Source: Parachlorella kessleri
Taxonomy: Eukaryota; Chlorophyta; Trebouxiophyceae; Chlorellales; Chlorellaceae
DNA: 30,385 nucleotides
Direction of reading: 5' to 3'
NCBI GenBank assembly: GCA_001598975.1
Contig: BBXU01003204.1
Coordinates: forward strand, 1-30,385
The number at the start of each line of letters is the position of its first letter. The stretch's first letter is position 1. The translations under genes were made by a program, and so were the position numbers. Shown one piece after another: positions 10,901 to 21,700 of the stretch. Under the pieces are notes generated by a model. The model had not been told where the DNA came from, did no database searches, and saw only the letters and a list, made by a program, of their open reading frames with translations.

Positions 10901-13900
10901 GGGCCTGCAGAGAAGTGCACCCATTACTGCAGGGCCCAGCAGGTTGTTGGCCTCAAACTTCACATTACTCCCTCGACACATCATATCTTACTGCGTGATG
11001 CCCAAAACACGTACCTCACTGTCAGCATGTCCTCCTCCGAGCCCTGGCCTGCTAGCTGCTCGGCCCCTCTGCGGAACACATCACACTGCACACGCAGCGC
11101 CTGCGGCAAGGCAGGAGACGCACTATGGTCCTAGGGCAACGTAGTGCTGGCTATCACTTTATAGCCGCCTAGGGACGGCCTGCAAAACAGTCACCTGGTC
11201 TCTGTTCACGGGAGGGAATGAGTTGGCGAAGATGTGCACGATAAGCAGTACCCAGCGTTCACCTGTGTGTGCAAAGTCCACGCTCCTGAAAGGCTGCACT
11301 ATTGTTGAGTTCAATGCCCATACCCTGCGCTTCAGACAACCTCACCAGCAGTGTTCAGTATCTGACTCACCTCCAGTGCCTTGCAAACGGAGCTTTCTGA
11401 GCTGCGACCTGCATCTGCTGGCTGCCTGCTTTGCTGTTGCTGCTGCCCAGCAGTGGCACCGCTGCCCTGCTCGGTACCCTTCTGCTCCTGCTGCTGCTCC
11501 TGCCGCTGCTGCTGCATGATTTCCATGTCCGCAGGCTGCAGCAAAAGAGGCACTAGGTCCATAGAGCCTGCATGGTGAATGCATAGAGGGGTCTCCCCCT
11601 CATTCAGGGTCTCCGCTGCCTCTCTGAATATGCTAAACCCTGCTCAACAACAGGGAAGCAATACAGAGCAGAGTCCAGGACCTGCCAATGAAGCCTTGCG
11701 CAGCACAGTCATCACGCTGCAACAGACAGCAATACGGGCAAGGCAACGGCCCCGGTGCATGGGGTGCTCAGCGCTTTCACAAAGTTTTCAGCTCCTGCCG
11801 CACCCTGAAACTACAAAGCCATAAGAGTTCACCTGCCATGTGGGTGATGAGCTGCAGCACAGAGTTGTAAAGTTGCCGGCGGGCTGTGATGTCAAACAGG
11901 CAGTCGTTGCATAGGAGCAGGCGTAGGCAGGGCATGAGGGTGCCACCATGCAGCATGCACAGCAGCCACAGCGGCAGCAGCCCACGGGTGCCAGCTTGTT
12001 CTGCACGACAGATGGAGCATGTCCCCCTCAACAAATGAGAAGATTTATGCAGTTCTAGCAGCACTTGTTTGCCGACTTCCCATGCAGGAGTGAAAGGTAG
12101 TCAAGAGGCAGCAGCCTTGAGCAGAAGCCGTGGGGGATGACTGACTGGGCAGGGCAGTTTGCCGACTTCCCATGCAGGAGTGAAAGGTAGTCAAGAGGCA
12201 GCAGCCTTGAGCAGAAGCCGTGGGGGATGACTGACTGGGCAGGGCAGTTTGCCGACTTCCCATGCAGGAGTGAAAGGTAGTCAAGAGGCAGCAGCCTTGA
12301 GCAAAGGCCGTGGGGGATGACAGACTGGTCAGGGCAATCAGGCATTCTACTTACACACCCTAGCGCTGCTACCACACCTGCTTGTCTCTGCAGGAGAGCC
12401 TTGAGCTTACAAAGCACGTCTGTCACCTCCTTGTCTACCTCCTGCTGGCGCTGTTCGGCCTGCAAAGCACAGCAGGACCCCTTACCAAACCCAGCTGGAG
12501 GCACATGATGAGTCGACATACCCATCTCCTTGCGACATTCCTGACACATACAACACCAGCACGACTGTAGACACAGCCTGGGTACGTCTTTTGAGCTGAC
12601 CTGTTGGTGTAGCACATTGGTAGCTGGTGCACCTCGTCCTCTACCCTTGAAATGGTGGTGGCAGTAATCCCCATCGCCGCCATAGCCAGTACCTGGCAGC
12701 AATGGGGGTGGCCTGCTCATTACAAAAACGCAGCAGTACCAATAAATGAGTTTCTGGGGACCACCATGACATCATACTATTTCCACTGCACGCTTTCCAA
12801 CGTGTAGCAGCTGACTGTGGAATCAGGCTGCTGAGTAACATTCGTGAGGGGTCCCACCTCTTGCACTCTTTGAAGCTGAGCCGCCCTGCCAGCCCCTCTG
12901 GCGTTTGCGGCTATGCCCACCGCCGCTGCTGCTGCCGTTCTGCCCTCCCTGCGGGTTTCCAGCCTCCGGAATGCTGCCGCTGCCACAGACGGCATTATGC
13001 AGACACTCCAGCCAACCACATAGGTCCAGGCACCTCTGTTGCACGTCCGCTGAGGTATTTACTCCCCATGGTGCTGCGACCCCTCTCCTCGCTGCTGCCG
13101 CACTGGCGCTGCTGGGCCCAGTCTCGCACAAGTCAATCACATCAACACTCCCCTTGGCTTCACTGCTCTTCCGCTTGGAGCCTGAAAGGGTCCTGTCAGC
13201 TGCTGCATCTCCCAATGCTGCTGCTGCTACTGCCGCCCCCGATGCTGCTGGAGGAGGCAGGCCTCCTAAGCTCCTCCGCCTGGCCAAGGCTGCGCTGACA
13301 CAGCGCACACAGCGGTAGAAGCGCTCATCTACCTGCGAGAACACCACTCCGCGTGGCCTGCCAGTCCACCAGGAGTGACGCAAGGAGCCATTTCGAAGAG
13401 TTGGTTAAATTGTCAAAATCATCTTGTCCAGGTCCCAGCACACACCAACCTGCCGTGCTTGCTGTGGCCCCAGTACAGCAACAAGATCACGGTGCGACAG
13501 CGGCCCCCCACAACCCAGCAGCTGTGGGCAGGTGAAGTGGCGGAGCAAGTCAGCCAGCCCGCTGGGCATATCTGCTGCCATAGCCTGCACTGCCTCAGCC
13601 AACAAGTCCCTGCAATGCAGATGTCAGCAATATTCCCGTCCCCCATCTTCAAATTGCACTGAAACCTCTGCTGCAGATAGATATTAATGAAGTAGTGTGT
13701 GCGATAAAACTCATGCAGGGAAGGGATCGACTTGCACCATGCTAGATTGGCTCCCCAAGGCAATTCACCAACCTACCTGCTAACACAGCAGCCGCACACA
13801 TCCATGACGAACGGCAGAGCCTCATCTGCTGGGGTGATCCCAAGCAGACTGACTCTCGACGCTTCTTGATGAGATAAGTCATTCTGTTGCTGCTGCTGCT

Positions 13901-14195
13901 GCTGTGGCAGGCCAACAGTCAGGGACTGCTCCACCACCTCAACATCGCTATCGTCACTACTAACCATGACAGCCCCGTCAGCAACTTCACCTTGCTGCTG
14001 TTGCTGCTGCTGGGCAGATGGGCCTCCTATGCGCACCAAAGCGAGTTGCCCCATGGGTAGTGTGCAAGGAACTTGGCGAACTCCAGAATATACAACTGTA
14101 GTCCTGCCCACCTGATGGCCGCTCTGCAAAACACACCTCACAGGCAAGATATGCCTGTGGGTTGGAAAACGTGCAGGTTGGGCACTCCCAGGCGC
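7921..14195 (-). CDS. BIRC6-like: BIRC6/BRUCE-like ubiquitin-conjugating enzyme with NZF finger (C-terminal part)
   Basis: Giant-type E2, probably an E2/E3 hybrid. Exons: 14195-14112, 14026-13777, 13609-13450, 13332-12858, 12692-12601, 12459-12355, 12000-11833, 11567-11371, 11100-11015, 10751-10523, 10270-10192, 9955-9832, 9605-9452, 9208-9131, 8884-8796, 8537-8427, 8146-7921; about 900 residues. Order: NZF zinc finger (WECPTC...N...CEVC); two polyQ runs and SIM-like motifs (DSDVEVVE, VDVIDLCE); the BIRC6 region before the E2 (GTGYGGDGD, ITARRQLYNSVLQLI, MDLVPLLLQ, LKPLQFQTTP); then the UBC fold with TPYAHGCFLFDILLPPDYP, RVRFNPNLYE, catalytic Cys in GKVCLSLLGTW (codon 9194-9196), PYFNEPGF and VVRVHYRLK. 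Phases agree except across 12354-12001. The 9130-8885 intron starts with GC. The first listed exon needs an upstream exon that I could not find, so the start is unknown. No BIR domain is seen. Confidence 0.9.
12067..12336 (-). repeat. 90-bp minisatellite, three copies
   Basis: Copies start at 12067, 12157 and 12247. The first two are nearly identical and the third has several changes near its end. The unit is a multiple of three and is open on the minus strand through all copies, giving a 30-residue repeat (HGKSANCPAQ, then LPLDYLSLL). It lies between a strong donor (GTAAGT, 12354) and the acceptor of the exon starting at 12000. It is therefore most simply intronic. The two flanking exons do not agree in phase, so part of it could be exon. 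Confidence 0.95.
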
Positions 14196-14197
14196 CT

Positions 14198-14533
14198 GCA
14201 GCAATAGCACGCGTTGGTCAGCAAGGTGAGGTGGTGTTGTCTAGTCCCATAACCTTGAGTTCGAATCCCGGCTCACCAGGCATGGCGGTCTTTGCTGGTT
14301 ATCCTTTTGTCATGAGAGGAGTTATAGTTGGAGGCTCAAACTATACAAAATACTATAAGAAAACCTACCGTGGCAAGAGGCTGATCAGTTGGGCGGGGTG
14401 TGAGGACAGGGAGCTCCTCACGTGAGGATGTTGGAGGCTCAAACTATACAAAATACTATAAGAAGATCTACCGTGGCAAGAGGCTGATCAGTTGGGCGGG
14501 GTGTGAGGACAGGGAGCTCCTCACGTGAGGATG
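14198..14533 (+). mobile_element. tRNA-headed SINE-like element
   Basis: The head (14198 to about 14280) resembles a tRNA. It has an A-box-like word, TAGCACGCGTTGGTCAGC, a good B box in TTCGAATCCC, and ends in CTCACCA. The T stem has a mismatch and no acceptor stem forms, so it is a tRNA-derived sequence and not a working tRNA. The body holds a 103-bp tandem duplication and ends near 14533. I saw no target-site duplication and no poly(A) tail. Confidence 0.5.
14327..14532 (+). repeat. 103-bp tandem duplication
   Basis: Two copies, 14327-14429 and 14430-14532, differing at about three positions. Each ends with the palindrome CCTCACGTGAGG. It forms the body of the SINE-like element. Confidence 0.95.
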
Positions 14534-15022
14534 AAAGTACATACAATATAAATTGGTGGATCGATCGTCGAACAATGCATTGAAAAGAAGGGCACGGCCT
14601 TGTCGACTAATCCTTACGGCAGAGATCGACAAATCACATTCAAGTGATTGATCTCGGATCGCGCAGCAGATGGCATGCCATGGCAGCCTTGCAACCTGGC
14701 CCCCTGACTGAACGTTGACAGTGGAAAGAGTGGCTCACCATTTCGACCCCGACATTGACGCGACGTGCAGCTGGTTTGCAGCCTGGAGCCGTCACTGCTT
14801 CTTTTGGTCCTTTGTCAGTGCAAAGCTTAGGTAAGAGTTGATCATGCAAGGACGGAAGCACGGTGCACACCCGCGTTGAAAGGCACCCAAATTGCAACAT
14901 TGATGAGGTAGTGCCGCGTATAGTTGAGCTGCAGCCAGGATGTGATCTGGATAACGACGGTTGGCTTTGCTACCGGCCTGGGTGGGCCAAAAGGTGTATG
15001 GGCTACTCCTTCACAGGGCAGG
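14534..15022. other. divergent intergenic region
   Basis: Lies between the minus-strand BIRC6-like gene and the plus-strand EF-hand gene. It probably holds the promoter of the latter. A minus-strand open frame at 14640-14900 could be an upstream exon of the BIRC6-like gene, but nothing in it is recognisable. A CTTCACAG just before 15016 may be a 5' UTR acceptor. Confidence 0.4.
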
Positions 15023-17982
15023 ATGACGAGTGAGGACCCGCAGCAGCTCTTTGAGCGCTACGACAGGAACAAGTCGGGTGCGCTGGAGGTGGAGGAGCTG
15101 CGTACGCTGCTAGCTGACATGGGCCTGCTCACCAACAAGACACTGGCGGAGGTGGACAGCTTTGTGGTGCAGCAGTTTGCAGCCGCAGATGCTGACAAGG
15201 ACAGCAAGCTGAACTTGGAGGAATTCACTGCTTACTATGGCAAGGTGGGTGCTGGGCAGGCACGGTTGTATATCCCAAAGAACATGTTGTACACCTGTGT
15301 CCAGGCTCCGTATACCAATATAAATCATGCTATCTGCCATGTAAGTGTTGGCTGTCGTATCTATGGTCGCCATGGAGTTGTATCAAGTGCAAATCACCTA
15401 GTGCTTTACACAACATAGCTGTAGTTAAACCGTCAGCTACATGCATCCACCTGAAGTGCAGGTGACTGCCCCCAAGCCCAGCGAGGTGCTGGCAAGGGAG
15501 GTGCCTGAGAAGGTGCAGCAGCTACGACAGGTTTTCCTGGCATTTGCCAACTTTGGTAGCCGCCAGGTGAGTAGGGCGAGGTCCGACCTCGGAATGTTGG
15601 AGACAAAAGGCAAGATACCACTGGATTTGTCTGTCTTGCAGTCGTCCTCGCTCGTCTGTCTATTGAAGCAGTCACGGCGGTAGCAACAATATGTCACTGT
15701 CAAAACATTTGCAGCAGTGTGCAGTACCAAGCCACTTGATGAGATCCTTGTTGACTTTGTTGTGAAGGTGGCGGAGGACATGGACGGTGCCAAGTTCAGC
15801 AAGCTTTGCAAGGATAGCAAGCTGGTGGGGCGGGGGCTGTCGCCCACCGATGTGGACCTCATATTCATGAAGGCCAAGGCGAGGGGCGAGCGCCGGATTA
15901 CCTTTGACCAGGTATGCATTGCAATTTCGGGGCTCAGCACTGTTGCCAAGGGTGCTGCAAGCAAGTCTAATGGACTGCAGCATCAAACGTAAAGCAGCTA
16001 GCCGGAGGAATGGAGGTTTCAACGCCGCAAAAACCGGCATGTGCCTCCAGAGATATCCACATAATCTTGTCGAGGCTGAGATGCCTTGAGGAGGACGCCC
16101 TAGGAGATGTGTTGCGGTGCCTGCCTCACCCCCTGCATGGAAGGCCCTTGAGGTGCCTGGACACCCAACTCTGAAAGCACTGTTATCCATACATACATGC
16201 AGTTCATCCAAGCGCTGGAGCAGTGTGGCGAGAAGAAGGGCCAGACGCTGGTGGAGGTGGTGGACAGGATCCTGCAGAGCGACGGGCCCATAGTGAACAA
16301 TGTCACCAAGGCGGACTTCTGCAAGTTCCATGATGACAAGAGCTACCAGTGCGGTGAGCCTAGCACTTGATCAGTATATGTGTATATGCCTCACCAAGAA
16401 ACTGGTGATGGAAGTGGGTCATCCTCATACAGCGGTGGGCAAAATCGAGTGCTGGGTCTCAGCCTTGCCCTCGCCACGCAGGGGCCTTGCTATCTGCAGG
16501 TCGTTGCAAGGTGTGGAAAGGGACGGCACGAGAAACTTACAAAGCTACTCTATGCAGGCGTGTACGGCCGCGGTGGGCCCCTGACCGTGGAGGTTCCCAC
16601 GGACCCACTGGCTGCGCTGGTCAGCCGAGACACTCCAGGCCGCCACAGCAGCAAGTCGCCGCTCCCGTCGCCGGCACTGTCAGCGGGTACACGCACGCCC
16701 GGCATGCTGACCCCTAGCGCCTCTTTCAGGGACTCGGCGCAGAAGCCCCGGCCGAGCACAGTGGGTGGCGGCAAGCAGGATGCAGAGCACCGTCATGGAG
16801 ACTGCACATCTCGTTTGTCGTTCTCATGGTTGCCCGGCATATGGCTGGGCTTCCTGTGTGACGATATGTATTGCGAGAAAAAACCGTATCATACTGATGA
16901 CAACAATAACGGCTTTTGCAGACCATACTGGCCATGAAGCATAGCTGCTTCCCAATTTTGAGCACTTCGCCACTTCTTACTACTGCCAGGGTGGCGAAGG
17001 GACAACTGAGGAGCTGCGCCAGGTCTTCCGGGCATTTGCCACCTTTGGGCAGGGCAGCTGCGCAGCATCGCCAGCTGCTGCGTCACCAAGTGTGAAGGTA
17101 GGCTGTGCACTTGTCATGTATCTGTACATGGGCAAGCAGTCTGGGGATTCCCTCCCTGCAGCGACTGCAGCACGCATTCTGGCAGATTACAAGGCGCTCA
17201 CCATGTGAGCAGTGTCCCTGGGCTGCTGCTGATACCGTTCCTAGGGGCAGGCAGCGCCCTGCATCCTTCCAGGTGGAGATGGACAGCGTGCGCTTTGCCA
17301 AGCTGTGCCGTGAGAGCGGGCTGCTAGGGGGCAAGCTGAGCACCACGGCTGTTGACCTGTGCTTCACCAAGGTCAAGTCCAAGGTAGGCTGCAAATAACA
17401 GCTTGGAGTAGCCTGGGAATTTTCGGCAAGTGGATGTATAGATGACTGTAGTTGTTGTAGGGTTGCCAGCAACACCCCAGGGCACTGTGATGCTCCGTGT
17501 CTGGGACAGGCGTGTGTAGGTGCTGCTTGCAATCACCTTACTTGTTACGTGTCATGGCCATATCGTCGTGCAGGGTGCCCGAAAGATCGCCTTCAAGCAG
17601 TTTATAGAGGCCATCGAGCTGCTGGCGCATGAGAAGGGTTGCTCAGGTGCGGTAGCTGCCCAGACGTGCGGCCATACTGTAAGGCAGGTCGTATTCCTAT
17701 TTATTTTCCTCTAGCACCTCACACACCACTCCTTGCCATGTCAACCTTTAAACCGTTTGGCGACAGCAACCATACTGCAATCAGTTCTTGCCTGTTCGAA
17801 TGCCAATCTTGAGGTTTTGCTGTGCAGTGGAGGAGGTGCGAAGCACGCTGTCTTCCTGCGAGGGACCTATGTTCAACAGCGTAACTAAGGCGGAGCCTGT
17901 GCGGTTCTATGACGAGCGTGTGCAGTCTCCGGTGAGCTTTAAGAAACTCGTACTCAATGCTAGCTTGGTCACCACATCGTGA
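15023..17982 (+). CDS. EF-hand and tandem p25-alpha (TPPP-like) protein
   Basis: Exons: 15023-15244, 15462-15566, 15768-15911, 16203-16353, 16558-16760, 16990-17097, 17273-17383, 17574-17646 and 17828-17931 or beyond. Phases agree at all junctions, giving at least 407 residues. Residues ~1-74 hold two EF-hand loops (DRNKSGALEVEE, canonical, and DADKDSKLNLEE). Then come two p25-alpha repeats: LRQVFLAFANFGS...FSKLCKDSKLVGRGLSPTDVD...FHDDKSYQ, and LRQVFRAFATFG...FAKLCRESGLLGGKLSTTAVD...VRFYDERV. A Ser/Pro-rich linker of ~65 residues separates them. The p25-alpha family binds tubulin, and in algae it occurs in flagellated lineages; a calcium-tuned microtubule or flagellar role is inference. The end is unsure: read-through to TGA at 17980-17982, or splicing to an exon at 18043-18087 or 18353 onward. 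The first ATG of the EF-hand frame was taken as start. Confidence 0.85.
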
Positions 17983-18508
17983 TGAGTGGGTTGATGGCAG
18001 ACAGCACCCAACAAGACCACAATGCATGTCTTGCCGCTTCAGTTCGAAGTGGACTCAGCCAACCACAGAGCAGCTTGGCCACCATGAAAAGTTTAGGACT
18101 TGATGTGCTGTCCTGTGCTGCAGATCTGCCATTGAGGGCCAGGGCTTGGACAGCTCGGTATGCAAGCCACCAGCAGGGAGCCGAGCAGGATGGATGCAGC
18201 AGCACAGATGCTGCTTGCTTTACCAACGCATTGATGACCAGCCGCACCCGGTTTCGCAGTGAGGGGTACATGCACTTAGTAGGTGGCCTGATTATCAGCA
18301 GCACATGGGAAGGGCACTGTGGGGTCCTGTTATTATTACAATGCCGCGCAGGTAAAAACCGCACATGATCCTGATGGGATCAGCACTGGTGAACAGATTT
18401 TACAGCTAGTAATGTCTCGGAACCCATGGACTGCATGCAGCTTGCATCTGTCCTGGTTTTGTTTTTGTCATTGGGTGTGACTCACGGGTGACTCATGCCG
18501 TACTCTGA

Positions 18509-18513
18509 TGTAA
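18509..18513 (+). terminator. TGTAA poly(A) signal, EF-hand/p25-alpha gene
   Basis: TGTAA, about 400-600 nt past the possible stops of that gene and upstream of the kinase model. It argues for a gene boundary near 18530. Confidence 0.45.
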
Positions 18514-18738
18514 ACTTGTGTGGAAGCTATAGCTGAACATGATCTCCCAGAGGTCAAACCATCCAAACCCCCTTTGACTGACAGTACATACCCTTTGTGA
18601 GCCTCGTAACCAACGTGCTGACAAATTTCCGGAACATCATCAAGGCCAGCCCTGCTTGGACTCACCGCCTTGGAGAGCCTGCAACAGGTTCTTCACGGTC
18701 CAAAGAAACGCAGACTGACCTGATCAGCAACTTCGTGT

Positions 18739-21700
18739 ATGGTATTAGGCCGCAGTGCAAGCACCCCTTCGTGGCGGTGCATCTTCGGGACAAGGCTCAT
18801 TGGAGCCAGCACGGTAGCAGCAGCCGGTCATTTCGCCACCGTTGGTGAGTAGCTCACCTTGCAGCTCCAAAAAGGTGCAAGTCCTAGCTCAGACAGCTAA
18901 ACTTGTCTGTCGGGCTCCTGTTTGAGGGCCAAAGCTGCTCCTGAAGCTTTAGGCTGCTCCCGGTTTTTCTGTTTTTGCAGGCTCTTGCAGCAGTCATGTC
19001 AGTTCCAGCCTGGGTTGCGCTGCGATATGGACAGCTTTTCTGTTGGCTGCAACGCTTGTGATGGTGGGCCTAAATGCCTGGCGACGGCAACGCGAGCAGA
19101 CCCTGCGTGACACTGGAACGGCGCAGACGGAGCTCTCTGCAGACAATAAACAGGAGGTCCACTTACATGGACCGCAGACAGGTGCAGCTGCAGACCTTGG
19201 TGGCTACGAAAATGAGCCGGAATCTCAGGTGAGGCTCGCAAGGTGGTTGTTCCCGCACCGGTTTTGCTGGCTGGTGAGCAACTCAGCTTGCCCAGTTTTT
19301 GGTGTTGTTTCTCCTGCCTTAGATTGCAGCTAAGGAAGGAAGTTTGGGGCTCTGCTGCTGTCGCCAGTGGAACAGGTCTCTTAAGGTGTAGCAAGCCTAG
19401 GTGCCCATAGTGTTGACCTGGCCTTGTTCCTAATCCACTGCAGGTCTACAATCCACCTCCCCTTGTAGACCAGGCCTCCGGCATCATCTCGCCATTTGCA
19501 GCATTCATGCCGCTTTTTGATGATGAGGAGGAGCCCAGGGAGGCCCATGCAGCAGCAGAACCTGCCAGCCCAAGCACCCCTGCCTGCCACCGGGCCACAG
19601 ACTTCATGCCTGCAAGCGCAGTCGCAGCTACAGCTGCGGGAGCAGAAGCGACGATGCCTCGCGTGTCCGCAAGTATCTTTGATGTGCCTTCCCAGCCAGC
19701 TGCCTTGACGCCGGCACTTTCCGAGCCCGCTCGCCCGCAGCGGACTAGCCTTGAAGATGATGAGCGGCAGCAGAGCCTACGATATGCTGCCTCCCTTGCC
19801 ACCATACTGCCTTCCAGCCCCCTTAACACAATAAGCGCGGCCACAACCCCGGCTGCTGCTGGCACCACCATCGCTAGCCGAGCAGGATCACTGCTGCCGT
19901 CGCGCAGCAGCATTGCTAGCTCTCTGAGCAGCCTTGGCAGCTGGGTGTCGTCGCTGCTGGCGGGAGTTGCATCAGCGCCGCCTGCTGTGAAGCATGATAA
20001 GAGGGAGGATGATGCGCCAGTGGTGCAAGGGGTAAGTTGCGTGGCAAGGGATTGGCAAGGGCGGTGCACCAACCATCTGGAGTTGACCACGTTAATCAGA
20101 GACCTTGAGGTTTGTGTGCACTGCAGATGATAGTATCTGCAGTTTGTGTGCAGTGCAGATGATAGTATGTCACAGACTGGCTGCATTGTCTGAGAAATTG
20201 TTTTCTCTGAGGCTGCTATTAGCCTTAGTAACCCAAGCTTTGCCAATCTGAGACCCTATGTAAGTGGCTGCCGCATCCCTTGCCTTCGTCTAATGCAGAG
20301 GTCCCCCGCTCATGCAAGCAACGACCGGCAGAGCCTGGATTCTGAAGGCCTTCCCCACACGCCCCTCCCGCTGCGCAAGCGGGGGTCGATGCCCAGTTTC
20401 CCCAGCGCACCCAGTGGCGGTTCCACAGCCAGCCTTGGCTCGCTGTTAGACATAATCCAGCCAGCCGTATTGGCCAGTGGCGGCGACGAAGACGGAGAGC
20501 ATCGCAGCAGCTTGAAGGGACTCTCTAGGCCAGCCTCAACTTTGGAGATGTCGGCAGCGGTGGGGGCCTTGGAGTTTTCGGATTGGGAGGTGTCGCCTGC
20601 CGGTGGGTGCTGGCTGCCGGTGTCATGAAGGAGATGCACGACTCTGTTTGCTGCTGAAGGCTGTGGAATGCACTGCTGTCTATTAGGCCGACCTGGGCAC
20701 CGAAGCAGGTCGCAATGCACCCTGCATGGTCTCATGTGTGGGCCACTGTTTGTGCCCGTCTGCCGGCTGGTGCCCCACCCTACAGGCATGTTGCAGGGCA
20801 TGATTCACCGCAACATTGGTCTTGTCCTGCATGCAGCAGCCGTGCTGTGGCTTGCTTTAGTGTTCAAATTGCATGTTTATCAGAGTTGTTGCTTGGTGCA
20901 GAGATTGAGATTTGCAAGCGACCTGACGGCTCCGCCTGGGAGCTTGGCAGTGGCGGCTTTGGCAAGGTGTACAAGGCACTGCGGTACGGCGTGCAAGCCG
21001 TGGCCGTCAAAGTGCTATTGGTGAGTGGCCTGCTTGCATGAGACACCTTGGTGGGAGCCATGCATGGAAGCCCTTGGTTGAAACATTGTACCCATCCAAC
21101 CGACTGCTCATTGCAGGCCCATGTGCGGCTGTTCTGTCCGCAGGCCATACCCTGGGTTGCCTGGGATTGCTGTCGCATGCCTGGTGTGCTCTCCTGTGCT
21201 CCATGCCTGGGCGGATGTTCAAACATTTGACTAACACCTGAGCTTAACCAACGTAAACTCAACTCAGGTCACGTTGTGGTATACATTTGTTACCTGCAGG
21301 GTGCCTCCAGCGAGGCTCGTGATGCCAGCCTGGCGGAGTTCCAGAACGAGATTGCCATCCTTCGTGCCTGCAAGGACCCCAACATAGTCACCTTCCTGGT
21401 GGGTGGGCAGTGGGATGTGCCGGCGGTGCGCGCTTTTTCAGCGCATGGAAGGGCCCATAGCAAGGCTCCTGCGCCCACGGACGGCTGACCTGAGGGAAGC
21501 GCCAAGCATTGGCGGCCATTTGGCTGCCCTTTGCATGGGCCTTTATCTCAGGACATGTACTTGTGGCAGGAAGCCCCATGTGGGTAGCTGCACTCCTGCT
21601 GCATGGCTGGTGTAAAGCATGCAGTGATATGGGTCTCTTTATTCAAGGCGCTGTACCCGCTCACATGGGTAGATTACAAGCCAGCAATCCAGTGCTTGCT

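Noticed and set aside
10930..10984. Extra BIRC6-like exon (SNVKFEANNLLGPA)
   Set aside because: Joining 11015 directly to 10751 keeps the phase and the family alignment; including this piece breaks the phase of the next exon.
10362..11144. 260-codon plus-strand open frame
   Set aside because: It is antisense to recognised BIRC6-like exons and has no motifs of its own. GC-rich coding sequence often leaves the opposite strand open.
12067..12336. CRISPR-like or gene-repeat array
   Set aside because: Adjacent 90-bp copies without spacers in a eukaryotic gene: a minisatellite.
14198..14280. Functional tRNA gene (CAT-like anticodon)
   Set aside because: No acceptor stem pairs, the T stem has a mismatch, and the A-to-B box spacing is too long. 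Better explained as a SINE head.
14640..14900. First exon of the BIRC6-like gene on the minus strand
   Set aside because: It starts with ATG and has a possible donor, but the phase does not fit the NZF exon and nothing in it is recognisable.
19446..20246. 266-codon minus-strand open frame
   Set aside because: Antisense to the kinase juxtamembrane exon, which joins in phase with its neighbours. No motif is visible.
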